Shown piece by piece: positions 7,848 to 17,202 of a DNA stretch of 64,000 bases (its first letter is position 1; each line of letters starts with the position of its first letter). The position numbers and the translations under genes were made by a program. The DNA is taken from the NCBI GenBank assembly GCA_963717195.1, contig CAVQVR010000013.1:248001-312000 (forward strand). Reading direction: 5' to 3'. The notes beneath the pieces were generated by a model, which was not told the DNA's origin, did not search any database, and saw nothing but the letters and a program-made list of their open reading frames with translations. Origin of the DNA: JACDAE01 sp963717195 (GTDB taxonomy: Bacteria > Chloroflexota > Ktedonobacteria > Ktedonobacterales > Ktedonobacteraceae).

Positions 7848-9209
7848 TTAAGCATAAATATTTTTAACTTCAGCGGTCAGCCGATGGAGGCGTTTCGGGA
7901 CGTTTGCGCCATGAGCTATTTCTTGTAAGGCTGTTACCACGGAGGTAGCTGCTGTACTATAGCGTGGTCCATAGGCTGGGGGGCGCATGGTTGGGATGAC
8001 GGTAGAGATAAACGTGCGGCTGATGGGATCGGAATAATATTTGCCATAAAGCTGAGGGGAGGTATTAAAACTTTTGTGTGGTAACATGCCGCCCTCAGGG
8101 ATCAGAAATGAGGTGATAACGTCCTGAGCAGTTGTCAGGAAGTCAACCAATTTCCAGGCCAGGTTTTTATTGGTAGAGGATGATGATACGGCCAGTTGAT
8201 GGATGTCGGCGCAGGTAACGGGTCTCGTTATGCCTGGTCCTGTGGGTGTTGTGGTGACGGCGAAGGTCGCGTTCACCTTTTGTGCAGAATTATAAGTTGG
8301 ATTGGTGTCGCCCAGGATTCCTGTCAGGTAGGGGCCATCCAGCTTAAAAACGAGTTGATTATTTGCCATGAGCTGGCGTTCATCCTTAATGGCCAGATCG
8401 AGGGGAGTCCAGCGATTTCTTACCGCATCTTGTAGCCATTGGAATGCTGCAATGGTACCATTGTCGGCCCAATTGATGGTAACGTGGCCGTTGCCATCGT
8501 CGTGCATCGGGTTGCCGCCAAAGGTCCAGATCCAGGGCCAGAAACCGACCAGTGCATATTCAGTTTTCGATGTATCAATGCCGATAGGATAGGACGTATC
8601 AGGAAGTTTTGTGCGCAGAACGGCCATGACCTGGTTGAGTTCGTCAATAGAGCGTGGTGGTTGGGTTGCATCAAGTCCCGCTGCATTGAGCAGAGACTTG
8701 TTGTACCAGAACCCATGAGGGGTGATACTAAAAGGGACGGCGTAGAGCGCACCTTTATAGGTACCAGCCTCAAAACTATTAGGAAATGCGTCGGTGCGCC
8801 ATTCCTGGGGAACAAATGAGTTAAGGTCCGTCAGTGCGCCCGTTGCACCCAGAGCGTAGGGCCAGTTGCCGCTCAGTTCCATGACATCTATGGTGATATT
8901 TGCCCGGATTGCCTGAGTTAACTGATCCAGCACCTGGTCAAATGGTATACCGATGTTATTGACCTGGACTGCGTTCTGCGTCTCAAATGCCTGTAGCGCT
9001 TTGTCAATATTGCTTCTTGTGGCTGTTTCAGCGGAAGCCCAGTTCGCAAAGCTGAGGCTACTGCCTATACTGTCGTTACCGCCACAGGCTGAGAAAGTGA
9101 TGCCGATGGTACTTAGTGCCAGGCTCAGAGTGGCTGATCGTGTAAGAAAATTACGACGGCTTGTTCTCCTCTGAAAGGAACCATGGAATATTTCGTTGTT
9201 TTCGTTCAT
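7848..9209 (-). CDS. Tat-exported sugar ABC transporter substrate-binding lipoprotein (family 1)
   Basis: I start the gene at the ATG at 9209 (453 residues), preceded by gggagc. A longer reading from 9278 adds 23 residues with no support. The N-terminus carries a twin-arginine signal (TSRRNFLTRSA), a hydrophobic stretch, then a lipobox-like FSAC, predicting lipid anchoring outside the membrane. The mature part has the layout of extracellular solute-binding family 1 proteins that feed ABC importers of oligosaccharides: an N-terminal lobe with LSFANWASAE, YAVPFSITPHGFWYNKSLLN in the hinge region, and an aromatic-rich cleft (FWPWIWTFGGNP). No permease or ATPase genes are adjacent, so its importer partners must lie elsewhere. 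Confidence 0.88.
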   Translation of the reverse strand: MNENNEIFHGSFQRRTSRRNFLTRSATLSLALSTIGITFSACGGNDSIGSSLSFANWASAETATRSNIDKALQAFETQNAVQVNNIGIPFDQVLDQLTQAIRANITIDVMELSGNWPYALGATGALTDLNSFVPQEWRTDAFPNSFEAGTYKGALYAVPFSITPHGFWYNKSLLNAAGLDATQPPRSIDELNQVMAVLRTKLPDTSYPIGIDTSKTEYALVGFWPWIWTFGGNPMHDDGNGHVTINWADNGTIAAFQWLQDAVRNRWTPLDLAIKDERQLMANNQLVFKLDGPYLTGILGDTNPTYNSAQKVNATFAVTTTPTGPGITRPVTCADIHQLAVSSSSTNKNLAWKLVDFLTTAQDVITSFLIPEGGMLPHKSFNTSPQLYGKYYSDPISRTFISTVIPTMRPPAYGPRYSTAATSVVTALQEIAHGANVPKRLHRLTAEVKNIYA

Positions 9210-9568
9210 TGACGTGCTCCCTACTTGCTTCTCTGTAAGTACTATCAATAGATATAGGTCGCAGCATCTTGCATGCAATGCAGGTAATGAGAAAGCAATC
9301 GTTGCTTTTGGCCTTTTATCATAACATTATTGTGTCAGTGCAGGAAATATTTGTGTAAAATAGTACTATTGTAAGGAAGCAAGACTATTTAACAGTAATA
9401 GTTGGATGTATTGATCATAGTGATAAGACATGTTTTCGCTTTTGAGGTGATGCTATGTCCCTACCCACATTCTCCGCGTTTTCTTAAAAGTGTGCAAGGT
9501 GAAGTAATCTGGTGATCTTGCATTGACGTAGTATCATAGAGAAGTAGTAGACGAAACGGAGCTTACCT
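9210..9568. other. Divergent intergenic region
   Basis: This 359-bp gap separates the minus-strand binding-protein gene from the plus-strand anti-sigma gene, so it should hold two promoters. The stretch 9300-9460 is AT-rich and contains the palindrome atagtactat near 9359-9368. I could not assign a -35/-10 pair with confidence, and no gene is present. Confidence 0.5.
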
Positions 9569-10316
9569 ATGATCTGCCAGGATATTGAAGAATTGTCGGG
9601 TGCGTATGTCCTTGACGCGGTGACCCCTCAGGAGCGTCAAGAGGTAGAGGAGCATCTTGTTTCATGTCCAGATTGTACGCACCTGGTCCCAGGAGCTTCA
9701 GGCGGCGGCGGAGCTTTTACCATTATCTGTATCCCCAGTTGAGCCATCACCCTCATTACAATCGCGTGTGCTTGCGAGCATTCAGGCGGAGGCAGATCGA
9801 TCTATACCATGGAGCAGGCCGCAGAGGAGCAGACGGTGGCGTCCCTGGGCGAATCCGCTTGTTGCCGTAGCCGCTGTGCTGGTCTTGACCTTACTTGGAG
9901 CTATGATGGCCTGGAATATCTCGCTGCAACAACAGATTGCCAGCCTGTCTCATAACCAATCTTATGTTAGCTATGCAATCAAAGGGACGGCTGCGAATCC
10001 TGGGGTGACCGGGCAATTGCTGTATATCCCTGCTAAGAATATAAGTATTTTAACAATACAGGGTCTGCCGCAAGCGCAAGGGAACCATGTGTATCAGGGC
10101 TGGTTGTTGCATGGTAAGCAGCCAATAAGTATAGGGGTACTCAATATCCATGATGGTGTGGCGAGCGAGAGTTTTCAAGGGAACGTCCAGGGCTATGATG
10201 GGACAGCGGTCAGTTTAGAGCCGGGACCGGGTGCCAGTAAAGATGCGCCCAGGGGGCAAATTGTGGCCATGGGGAAGTTAAATATATCTACTCCTGCAGG
10301 ACAGGGCGTCGTATAG
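9569..10316 (+). pseudogene. Zinc-finger anti-sigma factor (RskA type), frameshifted
   Basis: The reading starts at the ATG at 9569 (ggag 7-8 nt upstream) and runs through an anti-sigma zinc finger, HxxxCxxC in EEHLVSCPDC. It then goes out of frame at the CCC run near 9688-9690. In the next frame the protein continues naturally as QELQAAAELLPL to 10316. That part has one membrane helix (NPLVAVAAVLVLTLLGAMMA) and an extracytoplasmic RskA-like domain. Removing one C restores a single protein of about 248 residues. The intact protein would hold the ECF sigma factor encoded just downstream. The sigma gene is also broken, by a nonsense codon. Either both decayed together or the sequence has an error here. 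Confidence 0.85.
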
Positions 10317-10436
10317 TATGTCTTTGTTATCGTCGAGATTTTTGAGCATCGGTAAGGAGATAAGGCCGCACCGATGTTCAACAAACGCGTGCTAGAGGAG
10401 TAGTATCATAAGAAGGTGCCGGAGAAGAAGGTTACC

Positions 10437-11066
10437 ATGCGAAAATTCAGGCGGGAGAATGTTGAGTCACCGGAGGAGCAATATAATGCGCAAGCAGCAG
10501 ATCTCAGCGATGAAGAGTTGCTCCATGCAATAGCGGATAAAAAGGTATGGGCCATGGAGCCGCTTTACCAGCGCTATAGCCACCTGCTCTATTCGCTTGC
10601 TTATCGGGTGGTAACAGATGCGCAGGTAGCAGAAGACCTGCTACAGGAGACCTTTTTTGCGGTGTGGCGCAACGCCTCATCCTACTCATCGCAATCCGGC
10701 CAAGTGCGCAGCTGGTTGAGCTCAATCATCCATCATCGTGCAATCGACTATTTACGAAGTATGCGCCGTCGTGGGGGGGTCAACAAAGTTTCGCTAGATG
10801 ATATCGAGTATGACGAAAGCGTAGCGGTGCCGGATGTGTGGGACGAAGCATGGCTGGCGATTTAGGGTACTCAGGTACGAAGCGCGTTACTCCAACTTTC
10901 TAAAGAACAACGGAACGTGATTGAGCTGGCATATTTTCGTGGCTGGACGCATTCTGAGATCGCTGAGGGGTGCCAGCTCCCCCTCGGCACGGTAAAAGCG
11001 CGTATGCGTCTTGGTCTGATTCGTTTAAAAAACATACTCCAACAGATGGGCGTTGAGGGACTCTAG
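10437..11066 (+). pseudogene. ECF sigma-70 factor interrupted by an in-frame amber codon
   Basis: The start is at the ATG at 10437, with gaagg upstream; a GTG at 10416 is possible. Region 2 is intact (LYSLAYRVVTDAQVAEDLLQ, VWRNASSY, WLSSIIHHRAIDYLR). A TAG at 10863-10865 then ends the frame. The same frame continues without further stops to 11066 and encodes a complete region 4: LLQLSKEQRNVIELAYFRGW and a helix-turn-helix. The TAG fits a single C-to-T change from CAG (Gln). As it stands, the product is a 142-residue region-2 fragment that could bind core polymerase but could not recognise a -35 element. The gene order, anti-sigma before sigma, is the reverse of the common one. The last bases overlap the convergent DUF4397 gene. 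Confidence 0.88.
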
Positions 11067-11908
11067 CGAACTTTGCGCCGATTATACCTTCCATAGTAGC
11101 CAAGCAGGCATAGCATCATCAGGACAGCCCCTATTATTGTGCCGGGCAACCAGGATGGAAGTGAGTAGACGGGAGTAGGATCACTGCCGGTCTGAGGCAT
11201 ACCTGGCATACCTGTAATCTGTGCGGAGACAAAGCGGATCTGAGTATTTCCTTTGGCCGGCCCGATGGCAAAGATGCTAGTCACTGTCCATGGTTTCAGA
11301 GCTGTTGAGAGTGAAGAGGGAGCGTATTGGACAGCACCTGTGAGATTAAAAGTATAGGAACCAGCGGGAACGGCAACATAATTACTGGCCTGTGGATAGG
11401 AGATGCCTTGAACGATCGTTTTAGAGTCGGCCTCTATATTGACCGTGCCAGCAAATGGGGAAAGATGGTAGATGCGCACTTTGGCAGCGTTGCCTGCAAC
11501 GATATTGTTATCCTTGAAGATGCTAAATGAGAAGCCACGAGCATTCGTACCCAGTGCAGCCACAGTATAGGCGGAGCCTTCATCAACCGTCATCGTTTGC
11601 GTTATCAGAGAAGCATTGACACCTTTGCCCAGGAGCGCGATCTGAAGTTTATGGGAGCCAGCCGGTAAGGCCACATAGTCTGTAACCGTGCCAAATTCGA
11701 AGTTGCTCAAGATCTTTTGGCCATCGACAAACGCATCCACGATACCTATATCGGGCGAGGCGTGAATGATACGTACCAGGGCCGGGCTCTTAGTGGCGGC
11801 GAGAGCTGTTCCGGTCTGCAGGCAAAAAAAGATGAGCAATGCGAGAGTAGCGGTAGCAAAAGATAAACGGTGAATCAGGAGATGTGAGATTCTGTGCAAT
11901 TTCATCAT
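11063..11908 (-). CDS. DUF4397 surface protein with a sorting-signal-like C-terminus
   Basis: This 281-residue protein is preceded by gaggaaag. It has an N-terminal Sec signal (hydrophobic to about residue 37, then ALAATKSP). Two DUF4397 beta-sandwich repeats follow, each opening with VRI.H.SP and containing ..YVA(L/V)PAGS (about 45-150 and 155-245). The tail reads MPQTG, a proline-rich linker, a hydrophobic span (GTIIGAVLMMLCLLGYY) and basic residues (RYNRRKVR). This is the layout of a sortase substrate with M for L in LPxTG. It is also seen as a simple membrane anchor. It is probably displayed on the cell surface, where such domains are thought to act in adhesion. It converges on the broken sigma gene with a 4-bp overlap. 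Confidence 0.82.
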   Translation of the reverse strand: MMKLHRISHLLIHRLSFATATLALLIFFCLQTGTALAATKSPALVRIIHASPDIGIVDAFVDGQKILSNFEFGTVTDYVALPAGSHKLQIALLGKGVNASLITQTMTVDEGSAYTVAALGTNARGFSFSIFKDNNIVAGNAAKVRIYHLSPFAGTVNIEADSKTIVQGISYPQASNYVAVPAGSYTFNLTGAVQYAPSSLSTALKPWTVTSIFAIGPAKGNTQIRFVSAQITGMPGMPQTGSDPTPVYSLPSWLPGTIIGAVLMMLCLLGYYGRYNRRKVR

Positions 11909-12316
11909 GGTATTTCTTTCCTCATCTCAACTGAATGTAGAGACAACGCTAAATGTATTGTGATTAAATGACGCCTACAATTCTGTATATGGTTACGCTC
12001 TATGGATAGAAGTGGATTACTTTTCTATCTAATTTTTAGAATTGTGGAAAAACATTAACAAAAATAAGTAGAAAAGAACTGTAATCCAGTTTTCATAAGA
12101 AAGCGTAGTTGTGTATGAGTGAGTGACTTTTCGCAGCTATGATAGATCCATAGTTGTAGAGTGTAACCCAACCCCTGTAGAACAGCAGAGTTCATAGATG
12201 GATAAGTGCCTGGAAAATTCTTTTTGGTTCTACCGGTTCTTATGTGAATAGGTTGTCGTTGCTTATCAGAAGTAAGTATCAACCTTTTACTAGTTGTTTT
12301 TGAGAGGAGAGAGGCT
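11909..12316. other. Intergenic region between divergent genes
   Basis: This 408-bp AT-rich stretch must contain the promoter of the DUF4397 gene (minus) and that of the ferritin-like gene (plus). A 75-codon minus-strand frame at 12055-12282 lacks a ribosome-binding site and a recognisable domain, so I do not call it. No repeats or hairpins stand out. Confidence 0.45.
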
Positions 12317-13327
12317 ATGACCGCTATATTCGCTCGTTTTTGTCCACAGTGTGGTACATTGCTTGATGAGGAAAATCATGCATGCAAAGATTGTAATATT
12401 CAACTAGATGGTAGGTCCTATGTCCCTGCTGCAGTGCAGGCGAAGAAGATGCCTATTGAAGAGTCTGACGAAGCGCGGGAAGCTACCAGTAACCTGTTTG
12501 CATCATTGAATGCACAAAGGTCACGTAGAACCTTGTTCAAAGGTGCGATAGCGGCGGCTTCTGGTGCGGCTGTTGTAGGTGCGGCGGTGTTATATAGGCC
12601 AGGATTTACCCAGGCAAAGACAGTACAGGCATCCGCTCAAGCGCATGTCCAGGCAAAGAAAGCACAGGTGAGTCAGGCGCAAAGTGTAAATAAATTCAGG
12701 TCTCTGGGGAATGCGGATGACTCTATTATATCGATTTTAACGGTTGCGCGTACGGCGGAGCAGTTGGCTGTAACGTTCTATAGTAACGGGATTGCAAATG
12801 CCGATAAAATGGGCATTACAGGAGATGACTTGACCTATCTTAAGGCGGCGCTCGTTGAGGAGCAGATTTACCAGCAGTTCTTTGCTGCTAATGGTGGTCA
12901 ATCGCTGGCCACTACCTTTAGTTTCCCGAAGGGGGCTAGTACTTTCACGGATCTTAATACGTTCATCTCAACGCAGCAGCAGTTGGAAGGTGTCTTTGAC
13001 TCAGCTTTCCTGGCCGCTATCATGGAATTTGCCCAGTTGGGACGACCCGATCTTGCCCAGATTGCTGGTCAGGTTGCCTGTATTGAGGCTGAGCACCGGG
13101 CGTTAGGTCGCTCTATTGGCAAGTTGTCACCTGCAGATAACTGGGCTTTTACACCTGTGCTGGTCTCATCTGTTGGTGCTGCTCCTGCTCTGGTGCAGCA
13201 GGCAGGCTATCTTAGCCCTGTCACAGGTAATAGCTATACCTATCAAGAAGTGAGCACCAGTGGTGCTGGCGTGGAGCAGACCAGGCCCTATTCGATGAGC
13301 AGTGGTACTGTAGTCGGCAACGGCTAA
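12317..13327 (+). CDS. Zinc-ribbon plus ferritin-like (Ferritin_2/Rds-type) exported protein
   Basis: This 336-residue protein has a strong gagaggagag upstream. Residues 9-26 hold CPQCG and CKDC, a zinc ribbon. Residues about 65-100 contain RSRR followed by a hydrophobic stretch (GAIAAASGAAVVGAAVLY), resembling a Tat signal or anchor placed behind the ribbon. This would leave the ribbon in the cytoplasm and the rest outside. The C-terminal part, from about 130, is a four-helix ferritin-like domain with helix glutamates in ARTAEQLAV, VEEQIYQQFF and CIEAEHRALGR. Such domains can bind two metals, but the Rds family has no settled reaction. It is followed 114 bp later by an L,D-transpeptidase that also starts with a zinc ribbon, which suggests co-regulation. 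Confidence 0.85.
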   Translation: MTAIFARFCPQCGTLLDEENHACKDCNIQLDGRSYVPAAVQAKKMPIEESDEAREATSNLFASLNAQRSRRTLFKGAIAAASGAAVVGAAVLYRPGFTQAKTVQASAQAHVQAKKAQVSQAQSVNKFRSLGNADDSIISILTVARTAEQLAVTFYSNGIANADKMGITGDDLTYLKAALVEEQIYQQFFAANGGQSLATTFSFPKGASTFTDLNTFISTQQQLEGVFDSAFLAAIMEFAQLGRPDLAQIAGQVACIEAEHRALGRSIGKLSPADNWAFTPVLVSSVGAAPALVQQAGYLSPVTGNSYTYQEVSTSGAGVEQTRPYSMSSGTVVGNG

Positions 13328-13441
13328 TCTGAAGTCGTGAACGCAAGGGTTGGCGGGATGAAAGGTGGTAGGGGGTCGCGTTCACGACGCCCACGCTTTA
13401 TTGACTTATATCAAACATTGAAATTTCAAGGAAAACAGGTT

Positions 13442-15415
13442 ATGGAACAGGTAACTTCCCAATTATGCCCACGCTGCCAGATGACAATTGTTACAGAAGG
13501 ATTGCTCTGTTCAGTATGCAGCACACAGACGGAAACAATTGCTTATACGAGGGAAGATCCTTTTGAAGATGATGATAAGACCGTGCGTGTCAGTGCACGG
13601 CTATCATCACGCCTGTATTTAAAAGCGGTCCAGCAAGCACCTCAAGAACCGACAGTGCAAGAGCCGTTGCAGCACAAGGAACCTTCAACGCAACCGCTTA
13701 CATTTATAAAGAACCATTTCGGGAAAAAAAGCAAGTTGCGTATTGTATGTGGAGCGGTGGTGTTGTTACTTCTCCTGGTGCTTGTTACAGAAATAACTGG
13801 TTATAATGGCACAAGTCAGGCTCGACAGCAGGCAGAGCTGGCAAAGGAGCAGCTTGATAGCCAACTCTGGCATATCCAGGGGATCGGTGTACCGGCATCA
13901 TTTCTAGATGCGCTCTTCAAGCAAGAACAGCAGGTAGATAGCGCTCCTGGCGTGTTGACTGCATTGAATAACAGATTTGTAGAAGAGTATTATCAGCATC
14001 AGGCTCAGCAATATCGTGCGCTTCTCGCGCAGGTTCCGGGCATTGTCACGAGCGCGACTTCCCAACTACAGGCACAGGCTCAGGGGGACATGCAGAACCT
14101 GCAGACGGAGCTTGCGCGTATAGGCACGCTGGGCACTGGCAATATGCAAATATTCGCAGGCCACTTGAGTCAGGAACAACTGTCATTCGCAACTGCACAT
14201 CAGCCTGCGGATTATGTTGCCATCAGCACTGATGCACGTGCGTCAATAGCTGGACTGGACGAAATGGCCGCAGCTTTCCAACGGTTAACAGATTTAGCAA
14301 CGGCCATTAATAACATGAAGCAGTCGCATCTGAAAGTAGCGAGTGTAGAGGCGGCATATCAAAGCGATCTGCAACTGTTTCGATCAGCGACACAGATAAG
14401 CGATTTCCAGCATCTCAGTGCACAGATCACCGCACAGGACGAGCAGATCGTGTTGAGCTCTATCCAGTCGTTTCCCTATGTAAGTGCGGCCAGATTGAAC
14501 GAGTTTCAGACGCAGGTGGAAGAGTTGCAAGCGTATGGTGGGAATAGCAAGGACTATCTGGTGCGGCTGCGTGCCGATCAGGTAAGTGCCGGGAGTGCGC
14601 ATACAACTTCTGAGAAGCTGGCATTTTTCCAGAATATTGATGCGGATATTGCAGCACTTCATGATCCACTGGTGCGTAGCCAGGCACGTTACCTGCTGCA
14701 CCAGTTTCATAACGAAGTTGAAACGTGGGGGAAAGCGCATCTCTATTACGACAGCTATGATGGGCGAAATTATATGCTTGATAATGGCTACATGAGCGCC
14801 AGTCTGGGTGGAATGCTTGATAAAGATCTGGCGGGTGCACAGACGACGGCTGATTTTGAGAATATTGTGAATGAGGTCAATAATGCGCTGTTCAATCTGC
14901 ACATGTTCGAGACAGAGTATAAAGACCAGGTGGCATATAACCAGGTTCATGCGAGTGATCTGCAAATGATTTCTCATTATGCGCTGCAAAAGCGCCAGGT
15001 GCTTGTGGTCTCACTGGCCGAGCAGGCGATGCGTGTTTATCAGAATGGAAAGCTGGTGCGATCTTTTGAGGTGACGACGGGGCGGCAGGAATTGCCCTCA
15101 ATTCCTGGTGTGTGGTCGGAGTTGGCGCGCAGGTCGCCGGTCATTTTTCAGTCCGGCGAACCAAGAAACTCTCCATACTGGTTTCCTGATACGCCTATTC
15201 AGTATGCAATGCTCTATCATCAGGGTGGATACTTCATTCATGATGCGCCCTGGCGTTTAGCGTTTGGGCCGGGAACGCAATTTCCGCATGCAGATCCCAT
15301 TGGAACTTCCGCATACAACTTTGATGGTAGTCACGGCTGCATCAATCTTGCGGAAGGCGATGCGAGCTGGGTCTATACGCATACGGGTTGGAATACGGCG
15401 ATTGTGATCTATTAA
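13442..15415 (+). CDS. L,D-transpeptidase (YkuD) with N-terminal zinc ribbon, membrane anchor and long helical spacer
   Basis: I place the start at the ATG at 13442 (aagga about 9 nt upstream). A GTG at 13337 would add 35 basic residues lacking support. The 657-residue product begins with a zinc ribbon (CPRCQ, CSVC), then an acidic linker. One membrane helix follows (IVCGAVVLLLLLVLVTEITG, about 100-120), then about 390 residues of predicted helix rich in Gln and Ala. The last 130 residues are a YkuD catalytic domain with HDAPWR and the nucleophile in SHGCINL (Cys633). It would form 3-3 cross-links in peptidoglycan or attach proteins, outside the membrane. The long spacer may carry the catalytic head away from the membrane. 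The cytoplasmic ribbon could sense or bind a partner. A kinase gene follows after 66 bp. Confidence 0.88.
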   Translation: MEQVTSQLCPRCQMTIVTEGLLCSVCSTQTETIAYTREDPFEDDDKTVRVSARLSSRLYLKAVQQAPQEPTVQEPLQHKEPSTQPLTFIKNHFGKKSKLRIVCGAVVLLLLLVLVTEITGYNGTSQARQQAELAKEQLDSQLWHIQGIGVPASFLDALFKQEQQVDSAPGVLTALNNRFVEEYYQHQAQQYRALLAQVPGIVTSATSQLQAQAQGDMQNLQTELARIGTLGTGNMQIFAGHLSQEQLSFATAHQPADYVAISTDARASIAGLDEMAAAFQRLTDLATAINNMKQSHLKVASVEAAYQSDLQLFRSATQISDFQHLSAQITAQDEQIVLSSIQSFPYVSAARLNEFQTQVEELQAYGGNSKDYLVRLRADQVSAGSAHTTSEKLAFFQNIDADIAALHDPLVRSQARYLLHQFHNEVETWGKAHLYYDSYDGRNYMLDNGYMSASLGGMLDKDLAGAQTTADFENIVNEVNNALFNLHMFETEYKDQVAYNQVHASDLQMISHYALQKRQVLVVSLAEQAMRVYQNGKLVRSFEVTTGRQELPSIPGVWSELARRSPVIFQSGEPRNSPYWFPDTPIQYAMLYHQGGYFIHDAPWRLAFGPGTQFPHADPIGTSAYNFDGSHGCINLAEGDASWVYTHTGWNTAIVIY

Positions 15416-15481
15416 TTCAGGTTATCAGTTCTGCAAGGCGAATATGGGTAGGGGTGTTTTCATCCGAAAGGTCAAGCGAAA

Positions 15482-16975
15482 ATGCAGCAGGGAGAAAATA
15501 TGCAAGAGGTTCAGATGACGGCTCCTATAGGGACGCAAGTGCAGGGGCGTTATGTCATAGAAGACCTGCTGGGGCAGGGTGGCTTTAGCGCTGTCTATGT
15601 TGTGCGCGATCGGAAAATAGGAGGGAAGCGCTTTGCTCTCAAGGTACTGAAGAATCAGAGCAGAGCGGAGAGGGAACGCTTTTTATTTGAGTGTGAAGTG
15701 CTCAAACGCCTGGAGCATCCGGCCCTACCATCGGTCAGCCATATGTTTGAGGACAACAATCAAACATATATGCTCATGGAGTATATTGATGGGCTCAACC
15801 TGGAGAGGCTACGTCGGCAGCAAGCGGAGCACCGTTTTACCCTCTCAGAAGTACTTCCCTTATTAGCGCCTGTTGTGGGTGCGGTAAGCTATCTGCATCG
15901 CCAGCCGATACCCGTGTTGCATCGTGATATCAAGCCAGCGAATATCATCGTACGGAAGGAGAGCGGGGATGCGGCGCTGGTTGATTTTGGCATAGCGAAA
16001 GAATATCATCCCGATACGACAACGACCGCGATACGCCATTGCTCGGCTGGCTACAGTGCGCCGGAGCAATATAGCGGCGTGGGCACCGATCCGCGCAGTG
16101 ATATCTATAGCCTGGGAGCAACCTGTTACACGTTATTGACCGGAACCGTTCCTATGGATGCATTACAGCGCACAACGATGTTCGTCACGAAGGGAAAAGA
16201 TACTCTTCGCGCGATAAACGAGATCGTACCTGAAATTCCGCCTCTGGTTGTCAATGTGCTTCAACGTGCATTATCAATCAATGCTGAACTGCGTTATGTG
16301 ACGGTTGCGGAGTTCTGGCAGGCATTGGAGAAGGCTGCAAAGCAACCGCAGGAGTTAGAGCAAGTAGAGCAGGGAGTATCGGTTCAGAAAGTTCGCGCCA
16401 AGAAAACTCAGAAGGGGCGAGAACATGCTCGTGGGGAGCAGAAACCTCTTCGAGTTGCCACCAGGCGATTATTTCTTATAGTTATTCCGACTATATTGAT
16501 GATCTTGCTGCTAGTTGGAGGTGGTATACCTCTGGCAATGTTCCTTATAAGCAGGCATGCAACCAGTATAACGACGGTGCATCATGTGGGGAATAAGATG
16601 GTGCAGGCAACTCCTTCTAGTCAGTCGGAGCTTGCGCAGCAGTACGAAGGGACAGTGGACGATCTGCTCACGAAGGCGACAACAGAGATGGCTCTTACGC
16701 AAGTGCAGCAAGACGAGCAGGTAGTGAGCGGAAACTTTGCTGGAATGCAGAGGAAGGGTACATTTTCCGGTGTGCTCGATACTTCAAAGCATCTCTTTTT
16801 CACGGTTGGGGCGGCTAATGGGCAGCTATCGCTCTTTTTTGAGGGAGTGGTACGGTCGGATGGTAACCTGGTTGGAAATTATTGTAGCCAGGATTCGTCG
16901 GGTCAGTGTGTGGGAGATTATGGGGTATGGGGCGTTGCGCCGGTTGTGCCTTCAGGTAGGAAACCTGTCAAATAG
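15482..16975 (+). CDS. Transmembrane serine/threonine protein kinase
   Basis: This is a 497-residue PknB-type kinase. Two starts are plausible: ATG 15482, or ATG 15500 with gggag just upstream. All key motifs are present: glycine loop LGQGGFSAVY, Lys in FALKVL, catalytic loop HRDIKPANII, DFG in VDFGIAK, and APEQYSGVGTDPRSDIYSLG. The kinase spans about residues 20-285. A basic juxtamembrane segment follows, then one membrane helix (about 330-355) and an extracellular domain of about 140 residues. That domain has no PASTA repeats and resembles no sensor I can name. It follows the L,D-transpeptidase gene on the same strand, so wall remodelling is a likely context; the ligand is unknown. Confidence 0.92.
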   Translation: MQQGENMQEVQMTAPIGTQVQGRYVIEDLLGQGGFSAVYVVRDRKIGGKRFALKVLKNQSRAERERFLFECEVLKRLEHPALPSVSHMFEDNNQTYMLMEYIDGLNLERLRRQQAEHRFTLSEVLPLLAPVVGAVSYLHRQPIPVLHRDIKPANIIVRKESGDAALVDFGIAKEYHPDTTTTAIRHCSAGYSAPEQYSGVGTDPRSDIYSLGATCYTLLTGTVPMDALQRTTMFVTKGKDTLRAINEIVPEIPPLVVNVLQRALSINAELRYVTVAEFWQALEKAAKQPQELEQVEQGVSVQKVRAKKTQKGREHARGEQKPLRVATRRLFLIVIPTILMILLLVGGGIPLAMFLISRHATSITTVHHVGNKMVQATPSSQSELAQQYEGTVDDLLTKATTEMALTQVQQDEQVVSGNFAGMQRKGTFSGVLDTSKHLFFTVGAANGQLSLFFEGVVRSDGNLVGNYCSQDSSGQCVGDYGVWGVAPVVPSGRKPVK

Positions 16976-17047
16976 GCTATGAGGAAGCTGGCGTGCTCTA
17001 GAGGCGGTGTCTTTTTACCATTAACTTCATCATTTATAGAAATAGCA

Positions 17048-17118
17048 GAGTTGTGTGAGAATTGCCTAAAATTTGAATTACTCCGTAAGCTATCTGTAGC
17101 TCTCACACAACTCTTTTT
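17048..17118 (+). terminator. Hairpin with 13-bp arms and T-run after the kinase gene
   Basis: The arms 17048-17060 (gagttgtgtgaga) and 17101-17113 are perfect complements and are followed by ttttt. The 40-nt loop is long for a simple terminator, so the structure might instead be a small inserted foldback. Its position 72 bp after the kinase stop favours a terminator. Confidence 0.6.
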
Positions 17119-17202
17119 CTGTTTTATCCGTACTAAAGAAGATATATTCTTTTTCTCAGCATGAAGAACTGCATGCTATAACTCATGAAAGGAATAGTTA
17201 CT

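Noticed and set aside
12055..12282. 75-codon minus-strand frame before the ferritin-like gene
   Set aside because: No ribosome-binding site, no domain, and unusual composition; likely chance in AT-rich DNA.
14384..14989. 201-codon minus-strand frame inside the L,D-transpeptidase gene
   Set aside because: It is the mirror of a well-supported coding region; composition and motifs favour the plus strand.
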